Assembly: GCF_000967245.1 (NCBI RefSeq)
Contig: NZ_KQ033878.1
Location: 708,325 to 772,324 of the forward strand
DNA from: Bombilactobacillus mellis
Lineage (GTDB): Bacteria > Bacillota > Bacilli > Lactobacillales > Lactobacillaceae
Direction: 5' to 3'
DNA length: 64,000 nucleotides
Positions 27,458 through 37,140 of this stretch are shown in pieces; the first letter of the stretch is position 1; every line of letters begins with the position of its first letter. The notes under the pieces were generated by a model. The model did no database searches. It had not been told where the DNA came from and was given only the letters and a program-made list of their open reading frames with translations. The position numbers were made by a program, and so were the translations under genes.

Positions 27458-29923
27458 TTAACTTTCAGTTTTTAAATTCTTATCAGCACCTGTATCCAGA
27501 GCATGTTTTGGAGTGCCATAATATTCTTCTACATCTTGTAATTTTTGATTATCATCTAATTGTGAAATTCCATCCAAATGAATTTTCTGTAAAACAATCA
27601 TCGTTAACCACAGTAATAAAAGGGCCCCGATCATTACAGCTAACAAAATCACAATTGAATTTACAAAAGTAGCGGTGCCTAAACCGGAACTAATAGCTTC
27701 CCGGAAACTTAAAATCGAGTAAGTCATCGGTAAATACGGATGAATAACATTAAAGAAATGATTCGTAATTTCCATTGGGAAAGTACCGCCTGAACCACCT
27801 AATTGCAACATTAAAAGTACCATTGCCACAAAGCGGCCGGGGTTATCAAAGGCCATTGATAAGAACATGATGATAAACATAATACATAGTGAAAAGACAA
27901 TGGCAGTAGTGAAGAATTGGAAGACATGATCAATTTTCAAGCCTCCCACCATAATCAAACCGGCTTCCATCACACCCATTGCCACAGCAACTACAGTGCC
28001 GACACAAACCTTACTTAAGAACCATTCTGTTGCTGATTTACCAGCTTCAGAGACTTTGCGAATTGGATAAGCAAAGTTAAAGACCAAAGCGCCAATATAA
28101 AGAGCTACTGATAAAACATAAGGTGCTAAAGCATGGCCATAATTAGGCACATAACTATAATTGCTGTGCTTGAGTTTGGTTGGAGCGGCAAACATCTGAG
28201 CATTTTTGCGACCGGATTTGATGCTATTAACTTGCTGAGCTCCATCGGTTAAAGCCAAACCTAATTGGTCACTGCCATTGGCTAATTGCTGAGCTCCACT
28301 AGTTAAAGTACCTGAATTTTCTTGCAGGGCTGAAGCACCGGCAGCCAATTGTTGAATTCCATCAGTTAATTGAGTACTACCCGCACTTAATTGATCAATT
28401 CCTGAGGTCAAAGTAGGAACCATTTGATTCATTTGATTTAAACCAGTTGATAACTGTTGGGCTCCACCAACTAAGCCAGGTTGCGAACCGCTGCCGTTAA
28501 CAGCCACTTGAATATTACTTAAACCTGAATTCAATTGGTTAATAGCCTGATTAGCACCAGGTAAAGCCACGTTAGAAGCTTGAGCTAACTGAGCCACACT
28601 GGATTGTAATTGTGCAATTTGACCATTAAGTTGTTGTAATTGCGGAGCTGCTTGTTGAATAGCTTGTAAATTAGCAGCAATTTGTTGATCAGCCGCACTG
28701 GCAGCCTGTAAATTAGCAGCTACACTTTGCAAAGCACCGGCAATATCTGCTTGGCCGCCTTGACTGGCTGATTGTGCTACTGCTTGTTGTACAGTGCTAG
28801 TAATAATCTGTTGTTGTTCTGCCGTTAGACTATCTGGTCCTAAAGCATTAATGACCGCTTGGGAAATACCATTGGCCACAGCAGTAGGATCTGTTTGTGT
28901 AGCACCAGCGGCCTGACTGACATTTTGTAAAGTTGCTCCAGCCTCTTGTAAATTAGCGCCAATAGTTTGGGCTTGCGTACCAATCCCAGCAACTTGACCC
29001 ATCAGACTATCCATACTACCTAAACTGCCGCTGCTGGCTTGTAGTTGTTGATTTAACTGCTGTAAACCACTATTAATTTGTGGTAAGGCAGCTGTTAACT
29101 GATTTAATTGTGCTTGCTGATCGCCAGAATTGCTGGCCGCCAAAGCTGCTTGCAATTGTTGTAAACCACTACTTAATTGATTAGACCCATTGGCTAATTG
29201 ATTAACACCAGAAGCTAATGGTTGAACACCCTGTTGTAATTGTTGAATCCCACCAGCTAAAGGTGCTACTTTGACATTCAAAGTTTGAATCCCATCATTA
29301 ACTTGAGAAACGCCTGCCGTATATTGGTTTAATCCATCACTAAGCGTAACTGTTCCATTATTTAATTGATTAGCCCCACTGGCAGCTTGCTTCATTCCTG
29401 CGCCTAACACATGCAGCTGCTCAAACATTGCACTGGCGTAGGCATCAGTGACAGCAGAACGAATTTGCTTTTCCAAACCGCTGGCTCCTACCTGACTAAT
29501 AACTTCTCCGATATAATTTAAAGAATCATTAGTCTTATATTTGAGCTGCATTTTCTTTGGATGTTTCGATAACACCGTGGCTGCATTTTTCGAAAAATTC
29601 TGCGGAATAGTGATTACTGTATAATATTTTTTATCTTTTAATCCCTGTTCAGCCTGTTTTTTAGTCACAAAGTGCCAATCCAGCTGGTGATTCTTTTTTA
29701 ATTTTTTAACTGCTTGCTTGCCGACATCTAATTTTTTACCTTCATAGTGTATCGGGCGATCTTCATTAACCACAGCTACAGGTAAATCTTCTGTACTACC
29801 ATAAGGGTCCCAAACTGATTTTAAGAAGAAAATTGAATATAAAAAAGGAATTATAGTCATGACCACAACAGAGATTAAGAGTAGTCGGTTGCGGCCAATG
29901 AATTTCCATTCTTTTTTGATCAT
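27458..29923 (-). CDS. YhgE/Pip domain membrane protein
   Basis: 821 residues. One N-terminal membrane span (about 12-32), a long outside region, then about five spans from about 615 to 790. The outside part from about 175 to 600 is Gln/Ala/Asn/Gly-rich with many copies of a QLxxG-type unit (for example NQLANGSNQLSSGLQQL), likely a coiled or helical stalk. This is the layout of YhgE/Pip proteins, homologues of a phage-infection receptor, often linked to secretion or export. Its ATG overlaps the stop of the upstream TetR gene, forming one operon. Probably an exporter or envelope factor controlled by that TetR. Confidence 0.88.
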   Translation of the reverse strand: MIKKEWKFIGRNRLLLISVVVMTIIPFLYSIFFLKSVWDPYGSTEDLPVAVVNEDRPIHYEGKKLDVGKQAVKKLKKNHQLDWHFVTKKQAEQGLKDKKYYTVITIPQNFSKNAATVLSKHPKKMQLKYKTNDSLNYIGEVISQVGASGLEKQIRSAVTDAYASAMFEQLHVLGAGMKQAASGANQLNNGTVTLSDGLNQYTAGVSQVNDGIQTLNVKVAPLAGGIQQLQQGVQPLASGVNQLANGSNQLSSGLQQLQAALAASNSGDQQAQLNQLTAALPQINSGLQQLNQQLQASSGSLGSMDSLMGQVAGIGTQAQTIGANLQEAGATLQNVSQAAGATQTDPTAVANGISQAVINALGPDSLTAEQQQIITSTVQQAVAQSASQGGQADIAGALQSVAANLQAASAADQQIAANLQAIQQAAPQLQQLNGQIAQLQSSVAQLAQASNVALPGANQAINQLNSGLSNIQVAVNGSGSQPGLVGGAQQLSTGLNQMNQMVPTLTSGIDQLSAGSTQLTDGIQQLAAGASALQENSGTLTSGAQQLANGSDQLGLALTDGAQQVNSIKSGRKNAQMFAAPTKLKHSNYSYVPNYGHALAPYVLSVALYIGALVFNFAYPIRKVSEAGKSATEWFLSKVCVGTVVAVAMGVMEAGLIMVGGLKIDHVFQFFTTAIVFSLCIMFIIMFLSMAFDNPGRFVAMVLLMLQLGGSGGTFPMEITNHFFNVIHPYLPMTYSILSFREAISSGLGTATFVNSIVILLAVMIGALLLLWLTMIVLQKIHLDGISQLDDNQKLQDVEEYYGTPKHALDTGADKNLKTES

Positions 29924-30519
29924 TGTGTTGCTCTCTTTCTTTCCATTTTATTTGGTAATTCGACAATTTCACTGAGCTGCAAATCTAACAACTCTTCAAA
30001 TTGTTGTTGTCGTTTGACGCTATCTAGTGGTAAAAATCCCATAATTTCAATGACTGTAAATCCTAGAACTGAACTAATTAGAGTCTGCACATATGAATCA
30101 TTGTGCATATGCCGCAAATGAACACTTGCAACCAATTTATTGAGTAAATCCAACACTCGGGCCATTGCCTGGTAAAATTGACTATCATGGCTAAAATTAT
30201 GCACATCATAAATCAATTCCACCATTTTGCCTTGGCTCTCAAAATAGTTATGGGCAATTTCAGCATAACGACGAAAGGCAGCCTTGCCAGAAAGTCCTAC
30301 TAATCCTTCAATTACTTGCTGATAAAGATTATCCATAAAAATAGTCCCTACCTGATCAATCAAATCACTTAAATTACGGAAGTAATTGTAGAGTGATTGT
30401 GAACGAATTTGGAGAGCCTTAGCTAAGCTTTGAAATGTTAAAGATTTTACCCCCTTATCAAAAATAATTTGCTGTGCTGTTTGCAGAATTTGCTCTTTAC
30501 TAATTCGCTGATTACTCAT
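29920..30519 (-). CDS. TetR family transcriptional regulator
   Basis: 199 residues: N-terminal HTH in ISKEQILQTAQQIIFDKG and SLAKALQIRSQSLYNYF, then a helical ligand domain. I place the start at ATG 30519 (MSNQRIS) with the G-rich SD GGGGGG seven bases upstream; the longer frame starts before the SD. Overlap ATGA with the YhgE gene shows co-translation. A palindrome directly after its promoter suggests autorepression. Confidence 0.88.
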   Translation of the reverse strand: MSNQRISKEQILQTAQQIIFDKGVKSLTFQSLAKALQIRSQSLYNYFRNLSDLIDQVGTIFMDNLYQQVIEGLVGLSGKAAFRRYAEIAHNYFESQGKMVELIYDVHNFSHDSQFYQAMARVLDLLNKLVASVHLRHMHNDSYVQTLISSVLGFTVIEIMGFLPLDSVKRQQQFEELLDLQLSEIVELPNKMERKRATQ

Positions 30520-30828
30520 GTTCATCCCCCCTTTAGCTTGTAATCTCAAATCTACAAGTTGTAATTTTAGTACGATCCAAAGTAGTTTTCAAGTGGAAAT
30601 GCTTATTTTTTTCAGAAAATTTTGATTAAAATAAAAATTTATTTTTCACTGCTTTTTCAAGCTATTACAGCCTACTCCAGAATTTATTATTGCTGAATAA
30701 ATTGAAAATTTTTTAAAACTACTCTTAGTAAAGTACCTAAACAAAATTATCTCTACTCTTATTTTTTAATGATATTATTACTTTAATGTAGTAAAGAAAT
30801 TAATAGAGATTATTTAGGAGAATAAATA
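30520..30828. other. Intergenic region between TetR and GH3 genes
   Basis: 309 bases without a gene. It contains the TetR promoter and palindrome on the left and, on the right, a TATTAT box (30773-30778) with TTACT-7-AGTAA (30778-30794) before the GH3 start. The middle is AT-rich with no coding signal. Confidence 0.6.
30553..30592 (-). promoter_or_regulatory. Promoter and probable operator of the TetR-YhgE operon
   Basis: Minus-strand TTGAAA (30587-30592) and TAAAAT (30564-30569) have a 17-base spacer. Touching the -10 is the palindrome TACAA-C-TTGTA (30553-30563), well placed for repression by the TetR protein. Confidence 0.6.
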
Positions 30829-33300
30829 ATGAAACAAAAAATTAGTTCTTTTGAGCCCCAACCATTTGAACAAGCTCATATTGACACAGTGCGCCAATTA
30901 GCTCCTGAATGTATGGTTCTTTTAAAAAATGACGGAACACTTCCTTTGTCCCAAGTCGGACCTTTAGCCTTATACGGTAACGGAGCCAGACAAACCTTAA
31001 AAGGGGGCAGTGGCTCCGGCGATGTCAATGTCAGACACTTTGTAAGTGTGGAAGAAGGCCTTGAAAATGCAGGTTTTCAAATCACCACCAAAAAGTGGCT
31101 CAATAGTTACGAACAACTAATTAATAAAGTGCAACAAGATTACTCTGCTTCCTTAAAAAAGGAGGCCAGGCAAAAAGAAATTGATCCTACCTTTTTTCTT
31201 TTAGGTAAAAAGGCTTCAGAACCGGAATATAATTTTCCTTTAGATGGAGCAGGCGACACCGCCGTCTATGTCCTAGCAAGAAGTTCAGGGGAAGGAACAG
31301 ACCACAAACCTCAAGCTGGGGATATCAATCTGACTACGACAGAAATTCGCGATATTTTAAATTTAAATCACAAGTATAAACACTTTATCCTAGTGCTTAA
31401 TGTCGGCGGCTTGGTTGACCTCTCTCCTGTGCAAGAAGTTCAAACTGTTTTATTATTAGGACAATTAGGAACTCCTACAGGTGACGCTTTGGCTGATGTA
31501 CTCTTGGGTAAGAGTTATCCTTCAGGTAAACTAACTATGACTTGGGCTCCCATTAATTCCTATCCTTCAACTAGAGGCTTTGGCGCGGCTGATGAAACTA
31601 ATTATAGAGAAGGAATTTATGTTGGCTACCGCTATTTTGATACAGTCCAAACAACAGTGACTTATCCTTTTGGTTTTGGACTTGGTTTCACTTCTTTTCA
31701 AATTCATGTGGATCAAATATCCGTAAATATGGACATCATCTCTGTAGATGTCAGTGTTCATAATTCTGGCGCTAAACCGGGTAAAGAAGTAGTTCAAGTT
31801 TATTATTCAGCCCCTCAAGGTCAATTAGATAAGCCTTATCAGGAATTAGCGGCCTTTGCTAAAACTCCTGAGTTGCAAGGTGGTCAAAGTACGAAACTTC
31901 ATTTAGAGTATAATCTGCGTCAAATGGCTTCTTATGACTCGCAAAATAATAATTGGCTTTTAGAAAAGGGTAAATACCTTATTCGCGTGGGTAATAGTTC
32001 TCAAAATACTACAATTGCTGGAGTAGTGATCTTAGATGAGAATATAATTAGTGAACACGACCTCCAAATCAAAGGGACAGATTACTTTAGCGACTGGAAA
32101 CCAGAAACAAATAATATGATACCAGCGACTTCTAACTTAGATTGTCCAACTTTCACAATCAAAAATATCAATTTAAATAAGAAGACCGCTACTGCTGTTC
32201 ATACACCCGCTGCATCAACTTTTCACTCAGTTGCTACTTGGGCTGACCTCAAACAAAAGCGGGTTACCTTCGAGGAATTTGTGAGTGGTTTAAGCGATGA
32301 AGAATTAATTCAAATCTGTCTAGGAGCCTATAAAGAAAGCCACTCCCAGAGTGCTTTAGATGTTATCGGTAATGCCTCTTCTCAAGTAGCGGGAGCTGCT
32401 GGCGAAACTACTCATGCTCTACAGCACTTAGGGGTCCCAGCCTTAGTGATGGCCGATGGCCCGGCGGGTTTACGGCTTAGTCCGCAATACTCCATGACTA
32501 AAAATAATGCCCAAAGTATTACCACGGACTCCCCTGTAAAAGCTGACAAAAAGCAACCTGTCTATTATCAATATTGTATTGCCATCCCTATTGGAACTGA
32601 TATCGCCCAAAGCTGGAATGAACAATTAGCAGAAACCTGCGGTAATATTGTGGGCCAGGAAATGGAAATTTTTGGTATTGATATTTGGCTTGCACCTGCA
32701 CTTAATATTCAGCGTTCGCCACTATGTGGTCGCAATTTTGAATACTTTTCTGAAGATCCTTATGTTAGTGGAATTATGGCAGCCGCTATCACTCAGGGGG
32801 TTCAAAAACATCCCCATAAAGCTACTACGATTAAACATTTCGCTTGCAATAATCAAGAAACCAATCGTTTCTTTTCCAATAGTAATGTGAGCGTGCGGGC
32901 CCTTCGGGAAATTTATTTAAAAGGCTTTGAAATCTGTATTAAAAAATCACAACCACACTTTTTAATGACTTCTTACAATTTAGTTAATGGTGAACATTCC
33001 TCGAATAGAAGAGATTTACTCACCAACGTCGTTCGCCAGGAATGGGGATTTCAAGGAGTTATTATGACTGATTGGCTGGCTACCGGCGGCACAGGTGAAA
33101 AGAGTACTAAATGGCCTAGTGCTTCTGCTGCTGGTGATGTTAAAGCCGGTAACGATTTAACCATGCCCGGAACTGCAGCTGACAAAGAGAATCTGGTTCA
33201 AGCCCTAAATAATGAAAATCATCCTTATAGTTTAAACAGAGCTTATTTACAACAAAGTGCCCAAAGAGTACTTGCTATGATTTATCAATTAACTGCTTAG
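30829..33300 (+). CDS. GH3 beta-glucosidase with swapped domain order
   Basis: Cytoplasmic (no signal peptide) glycosidase of 823 residues. The order is reversed: the GH3 C-terminal alpha/beta domain comes first (about 15-270: VLLKNDGTLPL, GSGSGDVN, LGKSYPSGKLTMTW), then the fibronectin-III-like domain (about 300-395, KEVVQVYYSAP), then the catalytic GH3 barrel (about 480-815: MADGPAGLRL, CGRNFEYFSEDPY, KHFACNNQE). The nucleophile is Asp748 in VIMTDW. This arrangement is known for some rumen beta-glucosidases. SD AGGAG upstream. Possible substrates are cellobiose, gentiobiose or plant glucosides; single-gene unit. Confidence 0.92.
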   Translation: MKQKISSFEPQPFEQAHIDTVRQLAPECMVLLKNDGTLPLSQVGPLALYGNGARQTLKGGSGSGDVNVRHFVSVEEGLENAGFQITTKKWLNSYEQLINKVQQDYSASLKKEARQKEIDPTFFLLGKKASEPEYNFPLDGAGDTAVYVLARSSGEGTDHKPQAGDINLTTTEIRDILNLNHKYKHFILVLNVGGLVDLSPVQEVQTVLLLGQLGTPTGDALADVLLGKSYPSGKLTMTWAPINSYPSTRGFGAADETNYREGIYVGYRYFDTVQTTVTYPFGFGLGFTSFQIHVDQISVNMDIISVDVSVHNSGAKPGKEVVQVYYSAPQGQLDKPYQELAAFAKTPELQGGQSTKLHLEYNLRQMASYDSQNNNWLLEKGKYLIRVGNSSQNTTIAGVVILDENIISEHDLQIKGTDYFSDWKPETNNMIPATSNLDCPTFTIKNINLNKKTATAVHTPAASTFHSVATWADLKQKRVTFEEFVSGLSDEELIQICLGAYKESHSQSALDVIGNASSQVAGAAGETTHALQHLGVPALVMADGPAGLRLSPQYSMTKNNAQSITTDSPVKADKKQPVYYQYCIAIPIGTDIAQSWNEQLAETCGNIVGQEMEIFGIDIWLAPALNIQRSPLCGRNFEYFSEDPYVSGIMAAAITQGVQKHPHKATTIKHFACNNQETNRFFSNSNVSVRALREIYLKGFEICIKKSQPHFLMTSYNLVNGEHSSNRRDLLTNVVRQEWGFQGVIMTDWLATGGTGEKSTKWPSASAAGDVKAGNDLTMPGTAADKENLVQALNNENHPYSLNRAYLQQSAQRVLAMIYQLTA

Positions 33301-33328
33301 CTACTCAACTAATATTAGTATAAAAAAT

Positions 33329-33359
33329 ACCCCATCGTATTTTCCTGATACGACGGGGT
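33329..33359. terminator. Bidirectional terminator between GH3 and DUF1129 genes
   Basis: ACCCCATCGTAT pairs with ATACGACGGGGT (one mismatch) around 7 bases. On the minus strand it is followed by a T-run and ends the rsmG-to-DUF1129 operon; on the plus strand it can end GH3. Confidence 0.8.
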
Positions 33360-33377
33360 TATTTGTTATCTTTTCAA

Positions 33378-34127
33378 TTATCTACCTGATAATGTATTAA
33401 TAGTAATATGATAATAATAACGGAAAAGCCATCTGATACCATAAACTACTACTGCTAGAATAATATTAACAATCGGCGGCAAGATTGGATTAATAGCTGG
33501 CGGTAAAATATAAGTTAATAAAGAAACCATCCAAATAACAACCAAAGCTAAGACAGAATAAAGAATAATTTGCCAAGCAGATTTACGTTTCTTTTTGGTT
33601 TCCATCATTTGCTGATTAAACCAGGCAAATAAAATACCCCACAAAGCGCAAATCACAATTGTGGTTAGAATACCCATTTGGTTACTACGGTCAGGATGCT
33701 TGGTAAAAAAGCCCATAATTCCAAAAACTACTAGAAACATGGCGCCCCATAACAGCGCCCCATCAACACTTAATTTCCAAAATTCCACTTGCTTATTAGA
33801 AGTTTCTTTTTTATGGAGCAGAGTATCAACTTCAGTCGCTACCGTTCCATATAATTGCCGGGCCGGAATTCCCTTAATTTGATTATCGATGACTTCTGAC
33901 AATAAATCATCTACTTGTCGTTGAGCCTGCTGATCACTTTTACCATTTTCGACCAACGCTTTATGCAGTTTAAATAAATAATCTTCATTACGCTTGCTCA
34001 ATTTTGCTCGCAGCTGTTCTGGTGATGCCGCTGCTACTTGTTGAGCTACAAGGGCTTGTTCGTGCCTTTTAGCTGCTTTAGCTTGCTGTTTTTTTTGTGC
34101 TTGTTTATTTTTTTGGCGTGGATCCAT
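33378..34127 (-). CDS. DUF1129 family membrane protein
   Basis: 249 residues. Very basic Lys/Gln-rich N-terminus (about 1-40), a helical cytoplasmic part with the DUF1129 core (YLFKLHKALVENGKSD, GIPARQLYGT), then four membrane spans from about 125 to 240. Function unknown; commonly found at the end of the spo0J/ychF cluster in lactobacilli. It is the last gene of the operon, 12 bases after ychF. Confidence 0.82.
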   Translation of the reverse strand: MDPRQKNKQAQKKQQAKAAKRHEQALVAQQVAAASPEQLRAKLSKRNEDYLFKLHKALVENGKSDQQAQRQVDDLLSEVIDNQIKGIPARQLYGTVATEVDTLLHKKETSNKQVEFWKLSVDGALLWGAMFLVVFGIMGFFTKHPDRSNQMGILTTIVICALWGILFAWFNQQMMETKKKRKSAWQIILYSVLALVVIWMVSLLTYILPPAINPILPPIVNIILAVVVYGIRWLFRYYYHITINTLSGR

Positions 34128-34139
34128 TCTTTCCCCTTT

Positions 34140-35240
34140 CTAGACATTAAACCTAAATTCAATAATGTCGCCGTCTTGTACTTGATATTCTTTGCCTTCT
34201 AAGCGCAAGCGCCCAGCTTCACGTACGGCTTGGACGCTACCATATTTGTCTAAATCGGCAAAAGAAATAGTCTCTGCACGAATAAATCCCCGTTCAAAAT
34301 CAGAGTGAATAATCCCGGCTACTTGTGGCGCCTTCATTCCCTGATGAAAAGTCCAAGCTCGAGTTTCCGGACCACCAGCAGTAAAAAATGTGGCTAATCC
34401 TAATAAATGATAGCTAGCCCGAATTAAACGATCCAAGCCTGACTCTTCGACTCCCTCAGCTTCTAGGAAATCCTGCCGGTCGCTATCGTCTAATTCTGCA
34501 ATTTCTTCTTCAGTTTTAGCCGAAATAGCAATAACTTCTGCGTGAGCCTGTTTGGCATAATCTTGCACTTGCTGATAATAAGGAGAATTTTCAGGATGGG
34601 CCATATCTTCTTCTGCAATATTGGCTACATATAAAACCGGCTTAGAGGTTAATAAAAATAAATCATGAACAATCTTTTTCTCAGCCTCATTAAACTCAAT
34701 ATCCCGGACAGCTCCTCCCGCTTCTAAAACAGGCTTAATCTTTTGTAAAACTGCCAGTTCTGATTGGGCACTTTTATCTTTAGTTCGAGCAACTTTTTCT
34801 ACACGAGCATAGCGTTTATTAACACTATCCAAATCGGCAATACTTAATTCCAGATTGATTGTCTCAATATCATCTACCGGATCAATTTTTCCGTTAACAT
34901 GAGTAATATTATCATCAGCAAAGGCCCGCACGACATGAACAATAGCATCTACTTGACGAATATTTTCCAAAAATTTATTGCCTAATCCCTCGCCCTGACT
35001 GGCACCTTTGACAATACCGGCAATATCAGTAAATTCAAATGTTGTATGAACAATTTTTTTGGCGGGAATTAATTCATCAATCCGTTGCAAACGTTTATCA
35101 GGAACCTCAACCATCCCGACATTAGGATCGATCGTGGCAAACGGATAATTGGCCATTTCTGCGCCAGCTTTAGTAATTGCATTAAATAAAGTAGATTTTC
35201 CGACATTGGGCAAACCCACAATTCCTGCTGTTAGTGACAT
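34140..35240 (-). CDS. ychF: Obg-like ATPase YchF
   Basis: 366-residue ribosome-associated P-loop ATPase of the Obg family. P-loop GLPNVGKST (near residues 8-16), DIAGIVKGASQGEGLGNKF, and a C-terminal TGS-like domain ending EYQVQDGDIIEFRFNV. NKxD is changed to the family form (YVANIAEED), which gives ATP preference. Length is normal. Part of the tight minus-strand operon (12-base gaps on each side). Confidence 0.96.
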   Translation of the reverse strand: MSLTAGIVGLPNVGKSTLFNAITKAGAEMANYPFATIDPNVGMVEVPDKRLQRIDELIPAKKIVHTTFEFTDIAGIVKGASQGEGLGNKFLENIRQVDAIVHVVRAFADDNITHVNGKIDPVDDIETINLELSIADLDSVNKRYARVEKVARTKDKSAQSELAVLQKIKPVLEAGGAVRDIEFNEAEKKIVHDLFLLTSKPVLYVANIAEEDMAHPENSPYYQQVQDYAKQAHAEVIAISAKTEEEIAELDDSDRQDFLEAEGVEESGLDRLIRASYHLLGLATFFTAGGPETRAWTFHQGMKAPQVAGIIHSDFERGFIRAETISFADLDKYGSVQAVREAGRLRLEGKEYQVQDGDIIEFRFNV

Positions 35241-35251
35241 AAATAAACTCC

Positions 35252-35503
35252 TTAATTCATTAAATGTGGTAAACGCAGCTTCTGCGGATCCAGATAAAAT
35301 TTTTCCTGTTCCGTTTTCACTTCATGCGCTTGGGTAATTATTTTTTTAAAGCGCTTATTAAAATAGGCGCGCTTAAGCATTACGTCATGACCACACCCCA
35401 AACAACGCACTTTAATGTCCGCACCTAAGCGAGTTACTTCCCAGCGATTTTGTCCACAAGCATGCTGCTTTTTCATCATGACAATATCACCTAGATTATA
35501 CAT
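35252..35503 (-). CDS. DUF951 family protein
   Basis: 83-residue small cytoplasmic protein: MYNLGDIVMMKKQHACG, then VRCLGCGHDVML, with three cysteines that could bind zinc, as in DUF951. A C-terminal tail of about 20 residues goes past the usual family length. Start ATG 35503 with GGAGG upstream. It lies between spo0J and ychF, its usual place in this group. Function unknown, nucleic-acid contact is a guess. Confidence 0.88.
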   Translation of the reverse strand: MYNLGDIVMMKKQHACGQNRWEVTRLGADIKVRCLGCGHDVMLKRAYFNKRFKKIITQAHEVKTEQEKFYLDPQKLRLPHLMN

Positions 35504-35519
35504 CGTAATCGGGCCTCCT

Positions 35520-36383
35520 TTAATTCAGTGAGATATCTAACAAATCTAAAATCCGGTTCAAATCTTGAGTGGAAGAAAAATCAATTTGAATTTTACCCTT
35601 CCCATCTTTGGAACTAATGACGTGGACACTCGTTCCCAGTTTTTCAATCAACTGCTCTTCTGTCTCTTGAATAAATGGAGACTTTTTTCTCTTATTTGGC
35701 ATCGTAGTTGTTGTTTGCGGATGAGATACCATTTTTTCTAACTGACGAACAGTTAATCCTTGATCCACCACTTTTTGTGCCACTTGATCAATTTTACGGG
35801 GATCTTTTAAAGTCAACAATGTCCGGGCTTGCGCCATTGTTAATTTGGACTCCATTAATAATTGTTTTGTTTTATTGGGTAAGGATAATAAACGTAAATA
35901 ATTTGCAATATAAGGTCGACTTTTGCCTAATTTTTCTGAGATTTGTTCTTGTGTTAAATGCAGTTTTTCAATTAAAGTTTGATAAGCTTGTGCTTCTTCA
36001 ATTGGGTTTAAATCTTCCCGCTGCAAATTCTCTAAAACCCCGATTTCCATCATTTGACTTTCATCTAAATTACGAATAATTGCGGGAATAGTAGGCCTTT
36101 GAGCGATTTTACTAGCACGAAAACGCCGCTCACCTACCACTATTTGATAACCATTAACACTTTTACGAACAACAATAGGTTGAAACACACCATTTTCCTT
36201 AATTGATTGAGCTAACTCATTTAAAGCATCTTGGGAAAATTCTTTCCGTGGTTGATAAGGATTAGGCCGAATATCATTTAAATTAATATCAACAACATTT
36301 TCTGAATTAATTTCATCAGTCTCAAAATCTGAAAAAATCGCATCAATTCCGCGTCCTAATCCACTACGCTTTTTGTCAGGCAT
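35520..36383 (-). CDS. parB: Chromosome partition protein ParB (Spo0J)
   Basis: CTP-dependent DNA clamp that loads at parS sites to organise origins. 287 residues: LNDIRPNPYQPRKEF, CTP-binding VVGERRFRASK, ENLQREDLNPIEEAQAY, HTH around TQEQISEKLGKSRPYIANYLRLL, and a C-terminal dimer domain. It overlaps parA by eight bases. It has a paralogue (noc) two genes upstream. No full parS site was recognised in the window. Confidence 0.93.
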   Translation of the reverse strand: MPDKKRSGLGRGIDAIFSDFETDEINSENVVDINLNDIRPNPYQPRKEFSQDALNELAQSIKENGVFQPIVVRKSVNGYQIVVGERRFRASKIAQRPTIPAIIRNLDESQMMEIGVLENLQREDLNPIEEAQAYQTLIEKLHLTQEQISEKLGKSRPYIANYLRLLSLPNKTKQLLMESKLTMAQARTLLTLKDPRKIDQVAQKVVDQGLTVRQLEKMVSHPQTTTTMPNKRKKSPFIQETEEQLIEKLGTSVHVISSKDGKGKIQIDFSSTQDLNRILDLLDISLN

Positions 36384-37140
36384 CGTTTTTTACTACCTCC
36401 TCAGCTAACTGTAAGTAGGTCTCCGCTCCCCGCGACTTACGATCAAAATCAATAATAGGTAAACCATAACTAGGGGCCTCTGCTAAACGTGTATTACGGG
36501 GAATGATAGTTTTGTAGACCCGATCGCCAAAGTAGCTTTGAACCTCTTGGACAACTTGAGTGCCTAAATTGGTCCGGGCATCAAACATTGTCAACAATAC
36601 TCCTTCAATAGCTAAATTGGGATTAAAATGTTTCTGGACTAGTCGAATAGTATTCAATAACTGGCTTAAACCTTCTAAAGCATAATACTCACTTTGAACC
36701 GGAATAATAATAGAATTGCTGGCAGTAAAAGCATTAATGGATAACTGACCCAAAGAAGGTGGACAATCAATTAAAATATAGTCATAATCTTTTTGAATCG
36801 GTAAAAGAGCTTCCTTTAAACGCGTTTCGCGCGCCATCATAGAAGTCAATTCCATCTCGGCTCCGGCTAGTTGAATAGTAGCAGGTACAATATCTAATCC
36901 AGAATGCTCTGTTTTCATAATTGTCTTTTGTAAAGGCAATTCATTAATAATTACATCATAAATATCTTGAGCAACATCTACTTTTTTAATTCCCAGACCA
37001 CTAGTAGCATTACCTTGAGGATCAATATCAATCACCAGCACCTGTTTACCGATTTCTGCTAAACAAGCTCCCAAATTGATTGTTGTCGTGGTTTTACCCA
37101 CGCCTCCTTTTTGATTGGCCAAGGAAATAACTCTAGCCAT
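36376..37140 (-). CDS. parA: Chromosome partition ATPase ParA (Soj)
   Basis: 254-residue ATPase working with ParB and regulating DnaA. Deviant Walker A KGGVGKTTTTINLGA, DIDPQGNATSG and DCPPSLG. Overlaps noc by eight bases upstream and parB by eight downstream, consistent with coupled translation. Size is that of the chromosomal Soj class and lacks a plasmid-type N-terminal extension. Confidence 0.95.
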   Translation of the reverse strand: MARVISLANQKGGVGKTTTTINLGACLAEIGKQVLVIDIDPQGNATSGLGIKKVDVAQDIYDVIINELPLQKTIMKTEHSGLDIVPATIQLAGAEMELTSMMARETRLKEALLPIQKDYDYILIDCPPSLGQLSINAFTASNSIIIPVQSEYYALEGLSQLLNTIRLVQKHFNPNLAIEGVLLTMFDARTNLGTQVVQEVQSYFGDRVYKTIIPRNTRLAEAPSYGLPIIDFDRKSRGAETYLQLAEEVVKNDA

